64,000 nt of DNA from Desulfurellaceae bacterium (GCA_021296095.1 JAGWBB010000037.1:16832-80831), one strand, 5' to 3'; shown: positions 9,354 through 17,735, counted from the first letter of the stretch. Notes: generated by a model from the letters alone, not told the origin. Numbers and translations are program-made.

Positions 9354-9716
9354 TCAGGGGGACGACCCGTCCGGGCGGAACCACGGCTGCAAAATCGCCT
9401 CGTCGGGCCACAGGAACTCGAAGCCGGCGTCGAGCGCGTACTTTTTGTCGAGGTCTTCCCGGTCGCCGATATGGTAGTACACATCCGCCTCGAACGCGGC
9501 CTTGACGTCGGGCAGCATCATTTTCCCCACGGCAAAGTCTATCGGAATCTTGTGCCGGTCCCAGATCGCCCGCTGGGCGCTGATTGGACGGTCGGAACAG
9601 CTGCCGATCACAAAGCCCTGCTCCTGGACTCTTCTGACCATGGCCATGGTCACGACCCCGGGCGGGTCGCCGACCTCCAGGGTTCCGTCTATGTCGAAGC
9701 TTATGAGTATGAGCAA
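9354..9716 (-). CDS. HAD-superfamily hydrolase-like protein, TTG start
   Basis: A small (120-residue) HAD-like protein: motif I FDIDGT near the N-terminus, motif II S-D-R and motif IV region GDREDLDKKYALDAG. No cap domain is visible, so it is a minimal phosphatase-like fold. No ATG lies between the upstream stop and the first HAD strand; TTG 9716 follows GGAGG with 7 bases spacing and places FDIDG at residue 6, so I use it. The frame is open to 9797, but that part looks non-coding. Substrate unknown. Confidence 0.75.
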   Translation of the reverse strand: MLILISFDIDGTLEVGDPPGVVTMAMVRRVQEQGFVIGSCSDRPISAQRAIWDRHKIPIDFAVGKMMLPDVKAAFEADVYYHIGDREDLDKKYALDAGFEFLWPDEAILQPWFRPDGSSP

Positions 9717-9800
9717 GCTCAGTCCTCCGTGTGCTGTCGCTGATGCCGTGTGCCGACCTTTGAGCCGACCGGTCGTGTCCGGTCGAGGCAGGGCCACCGG

Positions 9801-9890
9801 GAAAATCCCCCTCAGTCTCCCTTTTTCAAAGGGGGAAGCCTGTCCTGAGCCCTATCGAAGGGCGCGTGAGCGCAGGCGGATTTCCGGTGG
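9801..9890. repeat. Dispersed intergenic repeat, family C (uninterrupted copy)
   Basis: A palindromic non-coding segment starting GAAAATCCCCCTCAGTC, with a CCCTTTTTCAAAGGG hairpin, then AAGCCTGTCCTGAGCCC. A second copy at 42502-42780 has the same left and right parts but is split by a 188 bp insert. It lies between the HAD and thiolase-like genes, both on the minus strand. Confidence 0.75.
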
Positions 9891-9919
9891 AAGAGGGGCG
9901 GCCTCCAAGGCATGCCTGT

Positions 9920-11242
9920 TCAGTCGGGCGTGGCGCTCCAGACGGTGAAGTTGCCGCCCAGGGGCATGGGACCGCCGGAGACTCCGATCTCGGGTTTGAC
10001 CCCGGTGACCTGGCGGGCGCCGGCCCGTTGCTGTAGCTGCTGGATGGAGTCGGTGTGCATCCAGAAACGGCTGCGGCCGCTGCCGATGTTGCCGCCGCTG
10101 GGCAGGACCGGGTTTGGGCCCTCAATGCTGATGTCCGTCTGGTAAAAGTCCAAGGCTTCGCCAAACTTGATGCCGCGATAGCCCAGACCCTCCAGGTGGA
10201 ACTGGTGGAACTGGGCGAAGCCGTCGTACATGTTCTCGAAGGACAGATCCGCAGCGGTGATCCCGGCGCCCTCGTACAGCTTTCTGCCCGTTCTGGCGGT
10301 GTCCTCCTCGACCTCGTCCAGGGTGGGCGTGAGGCTTCTGGGCGTGGTCCGGCTCGACGCATGGTTGAGGATGTAGACCGGCTTCTGTTGCATGTCCCTG
10401 GCCCGTTCGGGGGTGGTGAACAGGTAGGCGGCGGCAACCGTGATCGGGATGTCGTTATCGAACAGGTTGGCCGGCTTGGCGATCCAGCGCGCGGCCTGGT
10501 AGTCCTCCGCCGTCAGCTGCTCGGGTCGGTGCTGCGCCCAGTAGCCCTCCGGGAACATCAGGCCGTTGCGCCTGGAGTTGGAAATGAAGGGGGCCATCAT
10601 GTCGTGGCTTTTGCCGTACTTGCGGCAGTACTCGGCGAACTGCAGGGCTGTGCCGTAGCAGGCCGGAGCGCCCCACAGATTCCTCAGCGCGCTCATTCCA
10701 GAAACGGCGCCCCCGGCGTTCGAGCCGCCCTGGTAGTAGCGGCCCTCCAGGTTATGCCAGCCCTTGAGCACCAGGCAGGTGTGGGTCAGGCCGTCGCCTA
10801 CGGCCTGGGCGGCAACGACGATGGCGTTGGACATACAGCCCGGAGCGTGCATGCTGAACTGGACCTTGGTCAGCTCCGGCATATTCTTCACGATCCACTC
10901 GGCGCTCAGTTTGGCGATGCCGTCCAGGGGATCGTCCGTGGGGCTGAAGGCGCTGACGACATCCTCGGGGATGGGCCGGCCCTTTGGCCAGTAGGCTCCG
11001 GTCGTGGTCTCGGGCACGACGACCAGCCCGTCGATCTGGTCCGGTGCAACGCCCGCGTCGGCTACTGCCTTCCTGAGCGCCTGAAGGCTCCAGGCGCCCA
11101 CACAGGTGTCGGGGCTGCCGTCCCAGCGCCGGGCGGTCGGCGAGTGGCCGACGCCCACGGCCGCGACCTTGGCCCGGTGTTCCCACAGGCCCAAGCCCTC
11201 GGTGGTGCGATACATGGAAGCCGGAGGAGTCTGGGTATTCAT
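9920..11242 (-). CDS. Thiolase-superfamily protein (acetyl-CoA acetyltransferase-like), divergent
   Basis: A 440-residue thiolase-fold protein related to the SCP2-thiolase group. A Cys in HAPGCMSNAIVVAAQAV stands where the acylated nucleophile normally lies, followed by AGITAADLSFENMYDGF in the place of the usual E-(L/V)-(H/Y)-DAF motif. The usual GHP His motif is replaced by SGGNIGSGRS. The active site may thus be altered, for example to retro-aldol chemistry; this is inference. ATG 11242 overlaps the stop of the upstream DUF35 gene (ATGA), indicating translational coupling and probably a complex. Confidence 0.85.
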   Translation of the reverse strand: MNTQTPPASMYRTTEGLGLWEHRAKVAAVGVGHSPTARRWDGSPDTCVGAWSLQALRKAVADAGVAPDQIDGLVVVPETTTGAYWPKGRPIPEDVVSAFSPTDDPLDGIAKLSAEWIVKNMPELTKVQFSMHAPGCMSNAIVVAAQAVGDGLTHTCLVLKGWHNLEGRYYQGGSNAGGAVSGMSALRNLWGAPACYGTALQFAEYCRKYGKSHDMMAPFISNSRRNGLMFPEGYWAQHRPEQLTAEDYQAARWIAKPANLFDNDIPITVAAAYLFTTPERARDMQQKPVYILNHASSRTTPRSLTPTLDEVEEDTARTGRKLYEGAGITAADLSFENMYDGFAQFHQFHLEGLGYRGIKFGEALDFYQTDISIEGPNPVLPSGGNIGSGRSRFWMHTDSIQQLQQRAGARQVTGVKPEIGVSGGPMPLGGNFTVWSATPD

Positions 11243-11661
11243 TGTGCCTTCCTTTCTGCGACCCGCCACTCGGGGACCTTTTGGCCGTTGGCGGTCGCCT
11301 CGAACACCACCTCGACTTTAGCTCCGACCGGGACCTCGTCCACCGGCGTACCGGGCAGGTGGGAGTACATCTGGATGCCCGGGTCCTCGTCCAGCATGAT
11401 GACCGCGACGTTGAACGGCTGATCCTCCTGGAGCAGTCTGACCGGGCAGTCGTAGACCACCCCGTAGTTGTAGATCGTGCCCCGCCCGCTCATCTCCTTC
11501 CATTCCAGATCGTCGGCCGAGCGGCACTGACGACACGTCGGCGCCGGCGGATGCTGGAGCCGGTCGCAGCCGCGACAGTTCTGGATGACCAGCCGCCCCT
11601 GGTTGGCGGCGTCCCAGAAGGGCCGGGTCAAGTCATCGGGTATGACGCCCTGTTTTGCCAT
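11239..11661 (-). CDS. Zn-ribbon/OB-fold protein (DUF35 family)
   Basis: A 140-residue DUF35-type acyl-CoA-associated protein. The N-terminal rubredoxin-like zinc ribbon has C..C and C..C pairs in NCRGCDRLQHPPAPTCRQC, followed by an OB-fold with GRGTIYNYGVVYDCP. Proteins of this family partner thiolase-like enzymes; in actinobacterial steroid degradation a DUF35 domain is required by the thiolase-like aldolase Ltp2. The 4 bp overlap with the thiolase-like gene supports the same partnership here. ATG 11661 is preceded by GGAGGGGAG. Confidence 0.9.
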   Translation of the reverse strand: MAKQGVIPDDLTRPFWDAANQGRLVIQNCRGCDRLQHPPAPTCRQCRSADDLEWKEMSGRGTIYNYGVVYDCPVRLLQEDQPFNVAVIMLDEDPGIQMYSHLPGTPVDEVPVGAKVEVVFEATANGQKVPEWRVAERKAQ

Positions 11662-11774
11662 ATCTCCCCTCCACGCTAAGCAGGATTGTCAGTGAGAAGT
11701 TTTACGCGGCCAACAATAGCCCATTGCTGGTATATGTCAAAAGGTCTGGATCAAAGAGGAAAGGTAATCTGAAC

Positions 11775-12101
11775 GGGCGCACGCTACGGCTCAGCTTCAC
11801 TCTAGGCCACAATCGCAATGCCGCTACGACCGCAGACGGCTGGTACATCGACGACGTGGCGGTGTCTGATACATCAGCTCCGCCACAAGCGCGGCTGGAA
11901 AACCCCGCCCCAAACTCATTCCAGAGCGGTCTTGGTGTCATCTCCGGCTGGGCGTGTGAGGCCAACGAGATTGTCATTGAGCTGGACGGGGCTCCGGTAC
12001 AGGCGGCCTACGGCACGCCCCGAGCGGGTACCCAACAGGTCTGCGGGGATACCAACATGCGATGGGAAGAGTCCCGCCAGAACTTCGTGATTATTCCCTA
12101 A
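11775..12101 (+). pseudogene. Decayed fragment of a secreted protein with the SGLGxIxGWxC module
   Basis: The translated stretch has GWYIDDVAVSDT, the usual end of a secreted jelly-roll domain, then LENPAP...SGLGVISGWAC...IELDG...GTQQVCGDTN. This module is also the N-terminus of the intact secreted protein at 56997-58544. After CGDTN the sequence jumps to MRWEESRQNFVIIP-stop, which corresponds to the end of the module (RWNESTQHLELV in the intact relative). About 60 residues are therefore missing in frame. No signal peptide or credible start precedes it. I read it as a 5'-truncated, internally deleted remnant. Confidence 0.7.
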
Positions 12102-12147
12102 CCGCGCTCCAACGCCCTACGGAGACGGTCAGTCACAAGAGCTGCCC

Positions 12148-12600
12148 CTACTGAGATCGTGTGACGGTCTGGAGAGAAAAGGAATTTCCTGATCGACTCA
12201 GCATCTTCCTCCAGCGTTCCATGTCAGTGACATTCTCTGTCACTAATTCTGCTCTCGCTCGGACAGCTCCCAGAGCAATCAGCAGATCGTTGATATGGTT
12301 TCGCGGTTCCAACTCTCCATAACGCTGCTGATACTGGGCGAGCAATACGCCACTCAAGGTCCAGTCCTCGTGACTTGGCGTGACGACATAACCTTGCCTG
12401 ATAAACGCCTGGTTGATACCGTCGTAGTTTCGCTTATCGGCTCGGGTCCGCGCTCCAGCATACAGTTCCTGCATAACCACTGAGCTCAAGCGTGCCCGAC
12501 CGGTACGGAGCGCTCGTTGGAACAGTTCCTCATAGGCTTCTCCCCGAATCATCGGAATGAGAACAGACGAGTCGAACAGTAAGGGGCGACGGCGCGCCAC
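12148..12600 (-). CDS. PIN-domain ribonuclease toxin (VapC-like)
   Basis: A 150-residue PIN-domain protein. Acidic metal-site residues are visible in LLFDSSVLIP (first Asp), MQELYAG (Glu) and HINDLLIALGA (Asp), followed by an ENVTDMERW segment. Toxins of this family cleave RNA, often tRNA. It lies 5 bases downstream of a small antitoxin-like gene, the usual antitoxin-toxin order, and is expected to be held inactive by it. Confidence 0.88.
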   Translation of the reverse strand: MARRRPLLFDSSVLIPMIRGEAYEELFQRALRTGRARLSSVVMQELYAGARTRADKRNYDGINQAFIRQGYVVTPSHEDWTLSGVLLAQYQQRYGELEPRNHINDLLIALGAVRARAELVTENVTDMERWRKMLSRSGNSFSLQTVTRSQ

Positions 12601-12605
12601 GGTTA

Positions 12606-12821
12606 CTATTTCCTTGTCGTCCGTTTGCGAGTGTCTTGGACTGTTCCTCTCCGGCGTAGCTGCAAAACATGTTTCATGACCTCATCCGCAAAGAGGCGAT
12701 CGTCAATCACTGTGCGAATGGCTTCAGATTCGCTTGAGGCATCCAGGTGCTTGACCAGTTGTCGCACTTTTTCCTCTTCCAACATGACATTCTTACGAGT
12801 CAGCGTGGCTGCGCGGGCCAT
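12606..12821 (-). CDS. Antitoxin-like small protein upstream of PIN toxin
   Basis: A 71-residue basic protein with the pattern of a ribbon-helix-helix antitoxin: a KNVMLEEEKVRQLVKHL region, then SESEAIRTVIDDRLF, and a basic tail RKRTTRK. ATG 12821 follows AGAGGAGGGG. A promoter with near-consensus boxes is visible 30-60 bases upstream. Such antitoxins usually bind their own promoter together with the toxin. Confidence 0.8.
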   Translation of the reverse strand: MARAATLTRKNVMLEEEKVRQLVKHLDASSESEAIRTVIDDRLFADEVMKHVLQLRRRGTVQDTRKRTTRK

Positions 12822-12849
12822 AAGCCCCTCCTCTTATGTATAGTTCTGT

Positions 12850-12878
12850 ATTCTATTACACACTCTGAAAATCGACAA
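12850..12878 (-). promoter_or_regulatory. Sigma-70-like promoter of the PIN toxin-antitoxin pair
   Basis: On the minus strand TTGTCG (12878-12873) and TAGAAT (12855-12850) are separated by 17 bases. The -10 box ends 29 bases before the antitoxin start codon, leaving room for the AGAGGAGGGG ribosome-binding site. Confidence 0.6.
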
Positions 12879-12986
12879 GGCGAGCCACGTTATAGAACGG
12901 TCGTGCAATCTTCAGGTGCTCGTGTTGTCAGCCGGTGTTCGGGTGGCGTATAATCCCTGCCGGCCTGAAATGCAAAGGAGGAAGCT

Positions 12987-14219
12987 ATGAGCGCGAGCGC
13001 TGGACAGCACGGGGGGACACGGCCGGCGTCCCCCCTCGACTTTTTGATTATTGACGCAGACCATCATTACTACGAGCCGGACGACTGCTTTACCCGTCAC
13101 ATGGAATCGGCCTATGCCGACCGGGCGGTGAACATCCGCCGTGGCGAAGCCCCGTTCGGACGGGTGTATATCGGTGATGAGCGCATGCGGTTTTTCAGCA
13201 TTATCCCCGGTGACCACACCGGGGTGCCGGGTGCGCTCCAAGCCTATCTGAAGGACCACGCCGGTGAGGGCAACTCACTGGTTCATGACGAGACCATTGC
13301 CGCCCACGACTTTCCCGAGGCCATGGACCGGCCAAGCCGGGTGAAAAAGATGGACGCGCAGGGCGTGGAGGCGGCCATCATGCTGCCGACGCTGGGCGTT
13401 GGGGTGGCCCACGAGCTGCGCCACGACCCGCCGGCGCTGTTCGCCAATCTGCGGGCCTTCAACCGCTGGTTGGAGGAGGACTGGGGCTTTGGCAACCGGG
13501 GCCGCATCTACAGCCTGCCCATGCTGTCGCTGGTCGATATCGACCTGGCCGTGGCCGAACTCGAACGGGTTCTGGCCGAGGGCGCGCGGAGCGTGAACCT
13601 CACCCCGGGTCCGGTCAACGGCCATTCCCCGGCCGACCCGCTGTTCGACCCGTTTTGGGCGCGCTGCCAGGAGGCCGGCATTCCGGTCGTGTTCCACCTC
13701 GGCAACGATGGCCTGGCCGAACTGTACTCGGCCCAGTGGGGCGAGAATCCAACCCCGCCCAGCCACCGCTTGAGCCCCTTCCAGCGGGTGACGGCCTCGA
13801 CCGAACGGGCCACGGCCGACACCTTGTGCGCGCTCGTTTTTCATAACCTGTTTGGCCGTTTTCCCGACCTGCGGGTGGTCAGCATCGAGAACGGCGCGGG
13901 CTGGGTGGGACCGCTGATGCGGGAGATGGACCACGTCTCCCGCCTGGCCGGGCCGCGCGACTGGACCTACGGCCACTGTCCGGGCCGGCCCAGCGAGATT
14001 TTCAAACAGCACATCAAAATCTCGCCCTTCCCCGAAGAGAATATCCCCGCCCTGGTCGAGCTGTTGGGACCGGACAACGTGCTGGCCGGCTCTGACTGGC
14101 CGCATCCCGAGGGCTGCGCCGAACCGATTGATTATCTGGACGGCCTGTCGGGTCTGTCGCCCGAGGTGGTGCGGGCGGTCATGCGCGACAACACCGCCCA
14201 GCTGTTTGGCCTGGCCTAG
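12987..14219 (+). CDS. Amidohydrolase family protein
   Basis: A 410-residue TIM-barrel amidohydrolase (PF04909 type). The N-terminal IDADHHYYEPDDCF motif replaces the common D-x-H metal site, and the C-terminal GSDWPHPEG motif is intact. A histidine strand VVFHLGNDG lies in the middle. ATG 12987 is well placed after AAAGGAGGAAG. Family members act as hydrolases or decarboxylases. The TAG stop coincides with the left end of a MITE-like repeat. Related to the genes at 1-366 and 20925-22037. Confidence 0.9.
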   Translation: MSASAGQHGGTRPASPLDFLIIDADHHYYEPDDCFTRHMESAYADRAVNIRRGEAPFGRVYIGDERMRFFSIIPGDHTGVPGALQAYLKDHAGEGNSLVHDETIAAHDFPEAMDRPSRVKKMDAQGVEAAIMLPTLGVGVAHELRHDPPALFANLRAFNRWLEEDWGFGNRGRIYSLPMLSLVDIDLAVAELERVLAEGARSVNLTPGPVNGHSPADPLFDPFWARCQEAGIPVVFHLGNDGLAELYSAQWGENPTPPSHRLSPFQRVTASTERATADTLCALVFHNLFGRFPDLRVVSIENGAGWVGPLMREMDHVSRLAGPRDWTYGHCPGRPSEIFKQHIKISPFPEENIPALVELLGPDNVLAGSDWPHPEGCAEPIDYLDGLSGLSPEVVRAVMRDNTAQLFGLA

Positions 14220-14476
14220 CGCGCTTCACACGAGACTGTAGCCCTGCTGTTGCGCTATCGTCAGGCCGGGCCTGTCCTGAGTGTAGTCGAAGGACGTGAT
14301 CCGGTATCCATGCTTCGACTCCGCCCTTACGGGCTACGCTCAGCACAAACGGCCTTACGTTCGCCCTGAGCGTAGCGGAGCGAAGTCGAAGGGCCTGTCC
14401 GGCGGCGGGCACCTGCCGTCTTGCGCCGGAATGACGGCAGGGACCGGCTGGCGATATGGAATCGTGAAGTGTCCTA
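14217..14476. repeat. MITE-like repeat A, copy 1 (composite, ~260 bp)
   Basis: Runs from TAGCGCGCTTCAC at the left to CGTGAAGTGTCCTA at the right, ends that match copies 2 and 3. The inside carries a large imperfect hairpin with arms CTTCGACT...GCTACGCTCAG and CTGAGCGTAGCGGAGCGAAG. Relative to copy 2 it is inverted: 14405-14475 matches the reverse complement of 25984-26050. Both ends supply TAG stop codons to the two convergent flanking genes. Confidence 0.75.
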
Positions 14477-15511
14477 GCGGCAGTGCGGCATCACTTCCTG
14501 AGCAAACAGCTCCATCGCGCGCCTCACCGCAGCATGCTCAACCAGTCCCCCCTGGTTGAAATAGCAGATAAACTCGTTTGTCTGGAATTCGCGTTGCAGG
14601 GCCTGGACCCGCTCGGCGCAATGCTCCGGGTCGCCAAGGACCGCTCCCAGGTCTCCCAGCTCCTCGTAGGTAATCCCCTTGAGTCTGTCCACCGCCTTCT
14701 GCAAGGACTGATAGCTCTCGGGCAGAGCCTTGATATCCGGCCGCCGCTGCTCCAGGAAACTGAAGAAATGCATCAGGCTCGCCTCACACTCCCGGCGCGC
14801 CTGGGCCTGGCTGGCCGAGACATGGACGGTGAAGGCCACCGCCACATCTTGTGTGACCCCGGCTGGCAGGCTGTCGCGGTAGGTCCCGATGTACTCCCGC
14901 AACTTGTCCATTGAGCCCGCGATCAGCGGCGTGGCAAAGATCGGCAGCCCCAGGCGTCCGGCGATGGTATACGTCTCGGGACTGTTGGCGGCGATGCGAA
15001 TCGGGGGGTGGGGTTTCTGGATCGGTCGAGGAACAACCGGCAGGTCTTGTACCCGTGAGTACTTCCCCTGGTACGACAGCCGCTCGTTCGTCCAGGCCTG
15101 GCGGATGACATCGAGCGCCTCCTCAAACCGCTCCCGGCTCTCTTCTACGGGGACATTATAGGCGGCGAAGAAACTCGGCGCCGCGCCTCTGCCCACTCCC
15201 AGCTCCAGGCGACCACCGGTGAGAATATCCACCGTGGCGGCTTCCTCGGCGACTTTCAGCGGGTTGTGCAGGGGCAGGAGGGTGACGGCCGTGCCGAGTC
15301 GAATACGCTGGGTGCGCTGGGCGGCCGCCGCCAGAACGGTCAGCGGAGAGGCCAGGCGGGAAACGTTCGGGTAAAAGTGAATTTCGGCCAGCCAGGCGGT
15401 ATCGAAGCCCAGCGTATCCCCAAGCTCGATCTGGGCCAGGATGTCATGGTAGCGCTGGACCTCCGACTGCCACTCCGCACACGGCAAATGATCCATAAAG
15501 CCAAAGCGCAT
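14474..15511 (-). CDS. LLM class flavin-dependent oxidoreductase
   Basis: A 345-residue bacterial luciferase-like monooxygenase. Typical features: FGFMDHLP at the N-terminus, TAWLAEIHF, RLGTAVTLLPLHNP, DILTGGRLELGVGRG and KPHPPIRIAANSPET. These use FMNH2 or F420H2 for oxygenation or hydride transfer. ATG 15511 is preceded by GAAAGGAGAG. It is the last gene of the minus-strand Rieske/amidase cluster, 21 bases after the amidase, so it may act in the same pathway. Its TAG stop lies in the right end of repeat A copy 1. Confidence 0.93.
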   Translation of the reverse strand: MRFGFMDHLPCAEWQSEVQRYHDILAQIELGDTLGFDTAWLAEIHFYPNVSRLASPLTVLAAAAQRTQRIRLGTAVTLLPLHNPLKVAEEAATVDILTGGRLELGVGRGAAPSFFAAYNVPVEESRERFEEALDVIRQAWTNERLSYQGKYSRVQDLPVVPRPIQKPHPPIRIAANSPETYTIAGRLGLPIFATPLIAGSMDKLREYIGTYRDSLPAGVTQDVAVAFTVHVSASQAQARRECEASLMHFFSFLEQRRPDIKALPESYQSLQKAVDRLKGITYEELGDLGAVLGDPEHCAERVQALQREFQTNEFICYFNQGGLVEHAAVRRAMELFAQEVMPHCR

Positions 15512-15532
15512 GGTGTCTCTCCTTTCTTTTGG

Positions 15533-16951
15533 TCAGGCTCGGCCAGCTGGATGTCGTTCATGCCATGGCGTGCTGCGCTCATACGCATACGCCACACGCA
15601 ATAGCAGCGTCTCCTCAAACGGCCGGCCGATAATCTGCAACCCGATAGGCAATCCAGCGGGCGTAAATCCACACGGCACCGAGATGGCGGGTAGACCTGT
15701 CATATTGAAAGGCCGCGTCGCCCGAGCGATATGGGCAGCAACCACAACTTCCTTGCCACCAATATCGACTGTGATGTCGTCGATCCTGCTTGCCGCCATC
15801 AGGGTCGTTGGCGTAATCAGCGCATCGACCCGACCAAGAATGTCGAGCATCTCCTGACGCAGCAGCGTCCGAAAGCGTTGGGCCTTGAGATACTGCGAGG
15901 CCTGGATGCAGGCGCCGAGCATGAGCCGCGACCGGACATCAGCGCCGTAGTGTTGGCTGTAGGTTTTCAAGGTCTGGGCATGGACTTCATACGCTTCCGC
16001 CCCAATGATGGCGCTGGAGCTGGCGATGACGTGCGGCATGCTCGGGATTGAGACCTCTTCGACTACGGCACCGAGGGAAGACAGGTGCTGCACGGCGGCC
16101 GTGATTCCATCTCGCACGGCGGATTCGACATCTTCAAAAAAATACTCCTGGGGCACCCCGAGACGCAGGCCCTGGATATCCTCTCTGAGGGCCAATGTAT
16201 AATCTGGCACCGCCGCTCGGCTTGTCGTTGGGTCTTTGGGATCAGGACCAGCGATGGCTCGCAACAGCACGGCAGCATCGGCAACCGTGCGGACCATTGG
16301 CCCAACATGATCGCACGAATGGCTCAAGGGATAGACGCCAAACCGACTGACGCGGCCGTAGGTGGGCTTGAGACCAACAATACCGCTGAGCGAAGCCGGA
16401 ATCCGAACAGAGCCGCCCGTATCAGTCCCCAGCGTCCCCATAGCCAGTCCCGCGGCCGTGGCTACAGCACAGCCGCCGCTTGATCCACCCGGAAGGCGAG
16501 TCAGATCCCACGGATTTCTTGGGGTTCCATAGTGAGGATTCAGAGACGTCCCGCCCCAAGCGAACTCGTGCATGTTGAGTTTGCCCAGCAGGATTGTCCC
16601 GGCATCATTGAGTCGGGTCACGACTGTCGCATCGCTCTCCGCTCTATGATCAGCGAGAATCTTCGAGCCACACGTCAGACGCACGCCTTTGACCGCGAAG
16701 AGATCCTTGAGGGCGATAGGAATACCGTGCAGCGGACCACGATACTGCCCGCCGACAATTTCTTGTTCAATGGCGCGCGCCGCCGCCAGCGCTTCATCTC
16801 TCAGGACAGTAAGGTAGGCGAGGTATTGCCCGTTTAAGCGTTCAATCCGGTCGAGATACACTTGCGTCACCTCTACAGGTGAGACCTCCTTCCTTTGAAT
16901 GAGAGGCGCCAGCTCGGTAATGCTCGTAAAGGCTAACTCTTCAGTCTTCAT
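15533..16951 (-). CDS. Amidase (amidase signature family, GatA-like)
   Basis: A 472-residue amidase-signature enzyme. The Ser-cisSer-Lys triad is visible: Lys in IALKDLFAVKG, the Gly/Ser-rich loop LPGGSSGGCAVATAAG, and the nucleophile region GTDTGGSVRIPAS. ATG 16951 (MKTEELAFTS) is preferred; an upstream in-frame TTG at 16975 exists. It overlaps the GatC-like gene by 11 bases. True GatA needs GatB, which is absent, so a catabolic amide hydrolase with a GatC-like stabilising partner is more likely than tRNA amidation. Confidence 0.92.
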   Translation of the reverse strand: MKTEELAFTSITELAPLIQRKEVSPVEVTQVYLDRIERLNGQYLAYLTVLRDEALAAARAIEQEIVGGQYRGPLHGIPIALKDLFAVKGVRLTCGSKILADHRAESDATVVTRLNDAGTILLGKLNMHEFAWGGTSLNPHYGTPRNPWDLTRLPGGSSGGCAVATAAGLAMGTLGTDTGGSVRIPASLSGIVGLKPTYGRVSRFGVYPLSHSCDHVGPMVRTVADAAVLLRAIAGPDPKDPTTSRAAVPDYTLALREDIQGLRLGVPQEYFFEDVESAVRDGITAAVQHLSSLGAVVEEVSIPSMPHVIASSSAIIGAEAYEVHAQTLKTYSQHYGADVRSRLMLGACIQASQYLKAQRFRTLLRQEMLDILGRVDALITPTTLMAASRIDDITVDIGGKEVVVAAHIARATRPFNMTGLPAISVPCGFTPAGLPIGLQIIGRPFEETLLLRVAYAYERSTPWHERHPAGRA

Positions 16952-17153
16952 TGCCTTCAGCCTCCGGCATGACAAAGCTCACCGCCGGATCAATATGGCT
17001 CAGGTCCAACGCGTCCAGCGCCGCGAGCCCCTCAGATAATTGTGAATACAGCCTGGCGATTTCCTGTAGTGCGTCATCGCTCAGCGGTCGGGCGATCTTG
17101 TCTCGGAGGAGAGCAGCAACGAGTTCTCGGTCTTTCACCGGGATTGTGTCCAT
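16941..17153 (-). CDS. GatC-like small protein, partner of the amidase
   Basis: A 70-residue protein ending LDLSHIDPAVSFV.PE, the pattern by which GatC-type proteins wrap around GatA. The helices RELVAALLRDKIARPLSDD and IARLYSQLSEGL precede it. The frame is open to 17255, but that part is a remnant of another gene (see 17212-17325), so ATG 17153 is chosen. A TATAAT sits 4 bases upstream of it, which argues either for a leaderless start or for transcription from the Rieske genes. It overlaps the amidase start. Confidence 0.7.
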   Translation of the reverse strand: MDTIPVKDRELVAALLRDKIARPLSDDALQEIARLYSQLSEGLAALDALDLSHIDPAVSFVMPEAEGNED

Positions 17154-17211
17154 TTCGATTATACCTATATCCAACGCGCCCAGAGCAGAGCGTGGCGCAA
17201 GTGCAGGAGCG

Positions 17212-17325
17212 ACCCGCTGCCCGAAGAATTCCACGGCTGGCGCGGTCTCGGCCAAGGATAGTGTCAGAAAAAATAAGCGTCTTACTTCTTAAGGCATGGC
17301 GTCGGGGGGAAGCTGCTCCTGTCGC
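17212..17325 (-). pseudogene. Remnant of a third copy of the Rieske-associated small protein
   Basis: Reading the minus strand gives QLPPDAMP-stop-EVRRLFFLTLSLAETAPAVEFFGQ, almost the same as the region QFPLDTMPEEVRRLILLTLSLAEIAPAVEFFGQ split over two parts of the intact gene at 19189-19572. A GAA codon has become TAA, and both the N-terminal half and the C-terminus are missing. It sits between the intact small gene at 17403 and the GatC-like gene. Confidence 0.8.
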
Positions 17326-17402
17326 CGTTATTGTCGTGTTATGACGGTAGCGTGTAATGAATTGACAGCACTCCCAGGCCGGCACCTGGTGTCACCTTCA
17401 GC

Positions 17403-17735
17403 TCAGTCCGCTCGGTCGTGGCAAAACTCCAGCCGCGTGCTGTCGTAGCCATCCACCACACTCGGCTGCTTATAATTCTCCACGGCGGTCGCCACCTCGG
17501 CTAGCGATAACGCCAGGTGAAACAACCGCTTGGCATCTTCGGACAGGTTGTCCAGCGGAAACTGGCCCAAGTAGTTCAGCACGGCTTCCATGCGCGGGAG
17601 TAAGGTGTCGTACAACGCCTGTATCTCCGACATGGGACTGGTCAGGCGATGACGATTGCGTTCGGTCTCTGTGGCCAAGGCCCAGCGCTCGGCTAAGGGC
17701 TCCAGGTCTGCGAACCCTTCGGGCAACAAACTCAT
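17403..17735 (-). CDS. Small helical protein paired with Rieske oxygenase (paralogue 1)
   Basis: A 110-residue protein of no function known to me. It is predicted mainly helical: FADLEPLAERWALATE, MSEIQALYDTLLPRMEAVLNYL, FPLDNLSEDAKRLFHLALSLAEVATAVE. The same pattern is present in the protein at 19189-19572 and in the remnant at 17212-17325. Its ATG overlaps the stop of the Rieske gene by 4 bases (ATGA), so it is translationally coupled. A role as accessory subunit, chaperone or assembly factor of the oxygenase is inference. Confidence 0.8.
   Translation of the reverse strand: MSLLPEGFADLEPLAERWALATETERNRHRLTSPMSEIQALYDTLLPRMEAVLNYLGQFPLDNLSEDAKRLFHLALSLAEVATAVENYKQPSVVDGYDSTRLEFCHDRAD

Noticed and set aside
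15533..17153. Glu-tRNA(Gln)/Asp-tRNA(Asn) amidotransferase subunits A and C
   Set aside because: No GatB is present and the genes lie in a catabolic oxygenase cluster. A catabolic amidase with a GatC-like partner fits better.
17157..17162. Perfect TATAAT on the minus strand as a promoter for the GatC-like gene
   Set aside because: No acceptable -35 box lies 15-19 bases upstream, and the box is only 4 bases from the chosen ATG. It is noted in the gene entry but not listed as a promoter.
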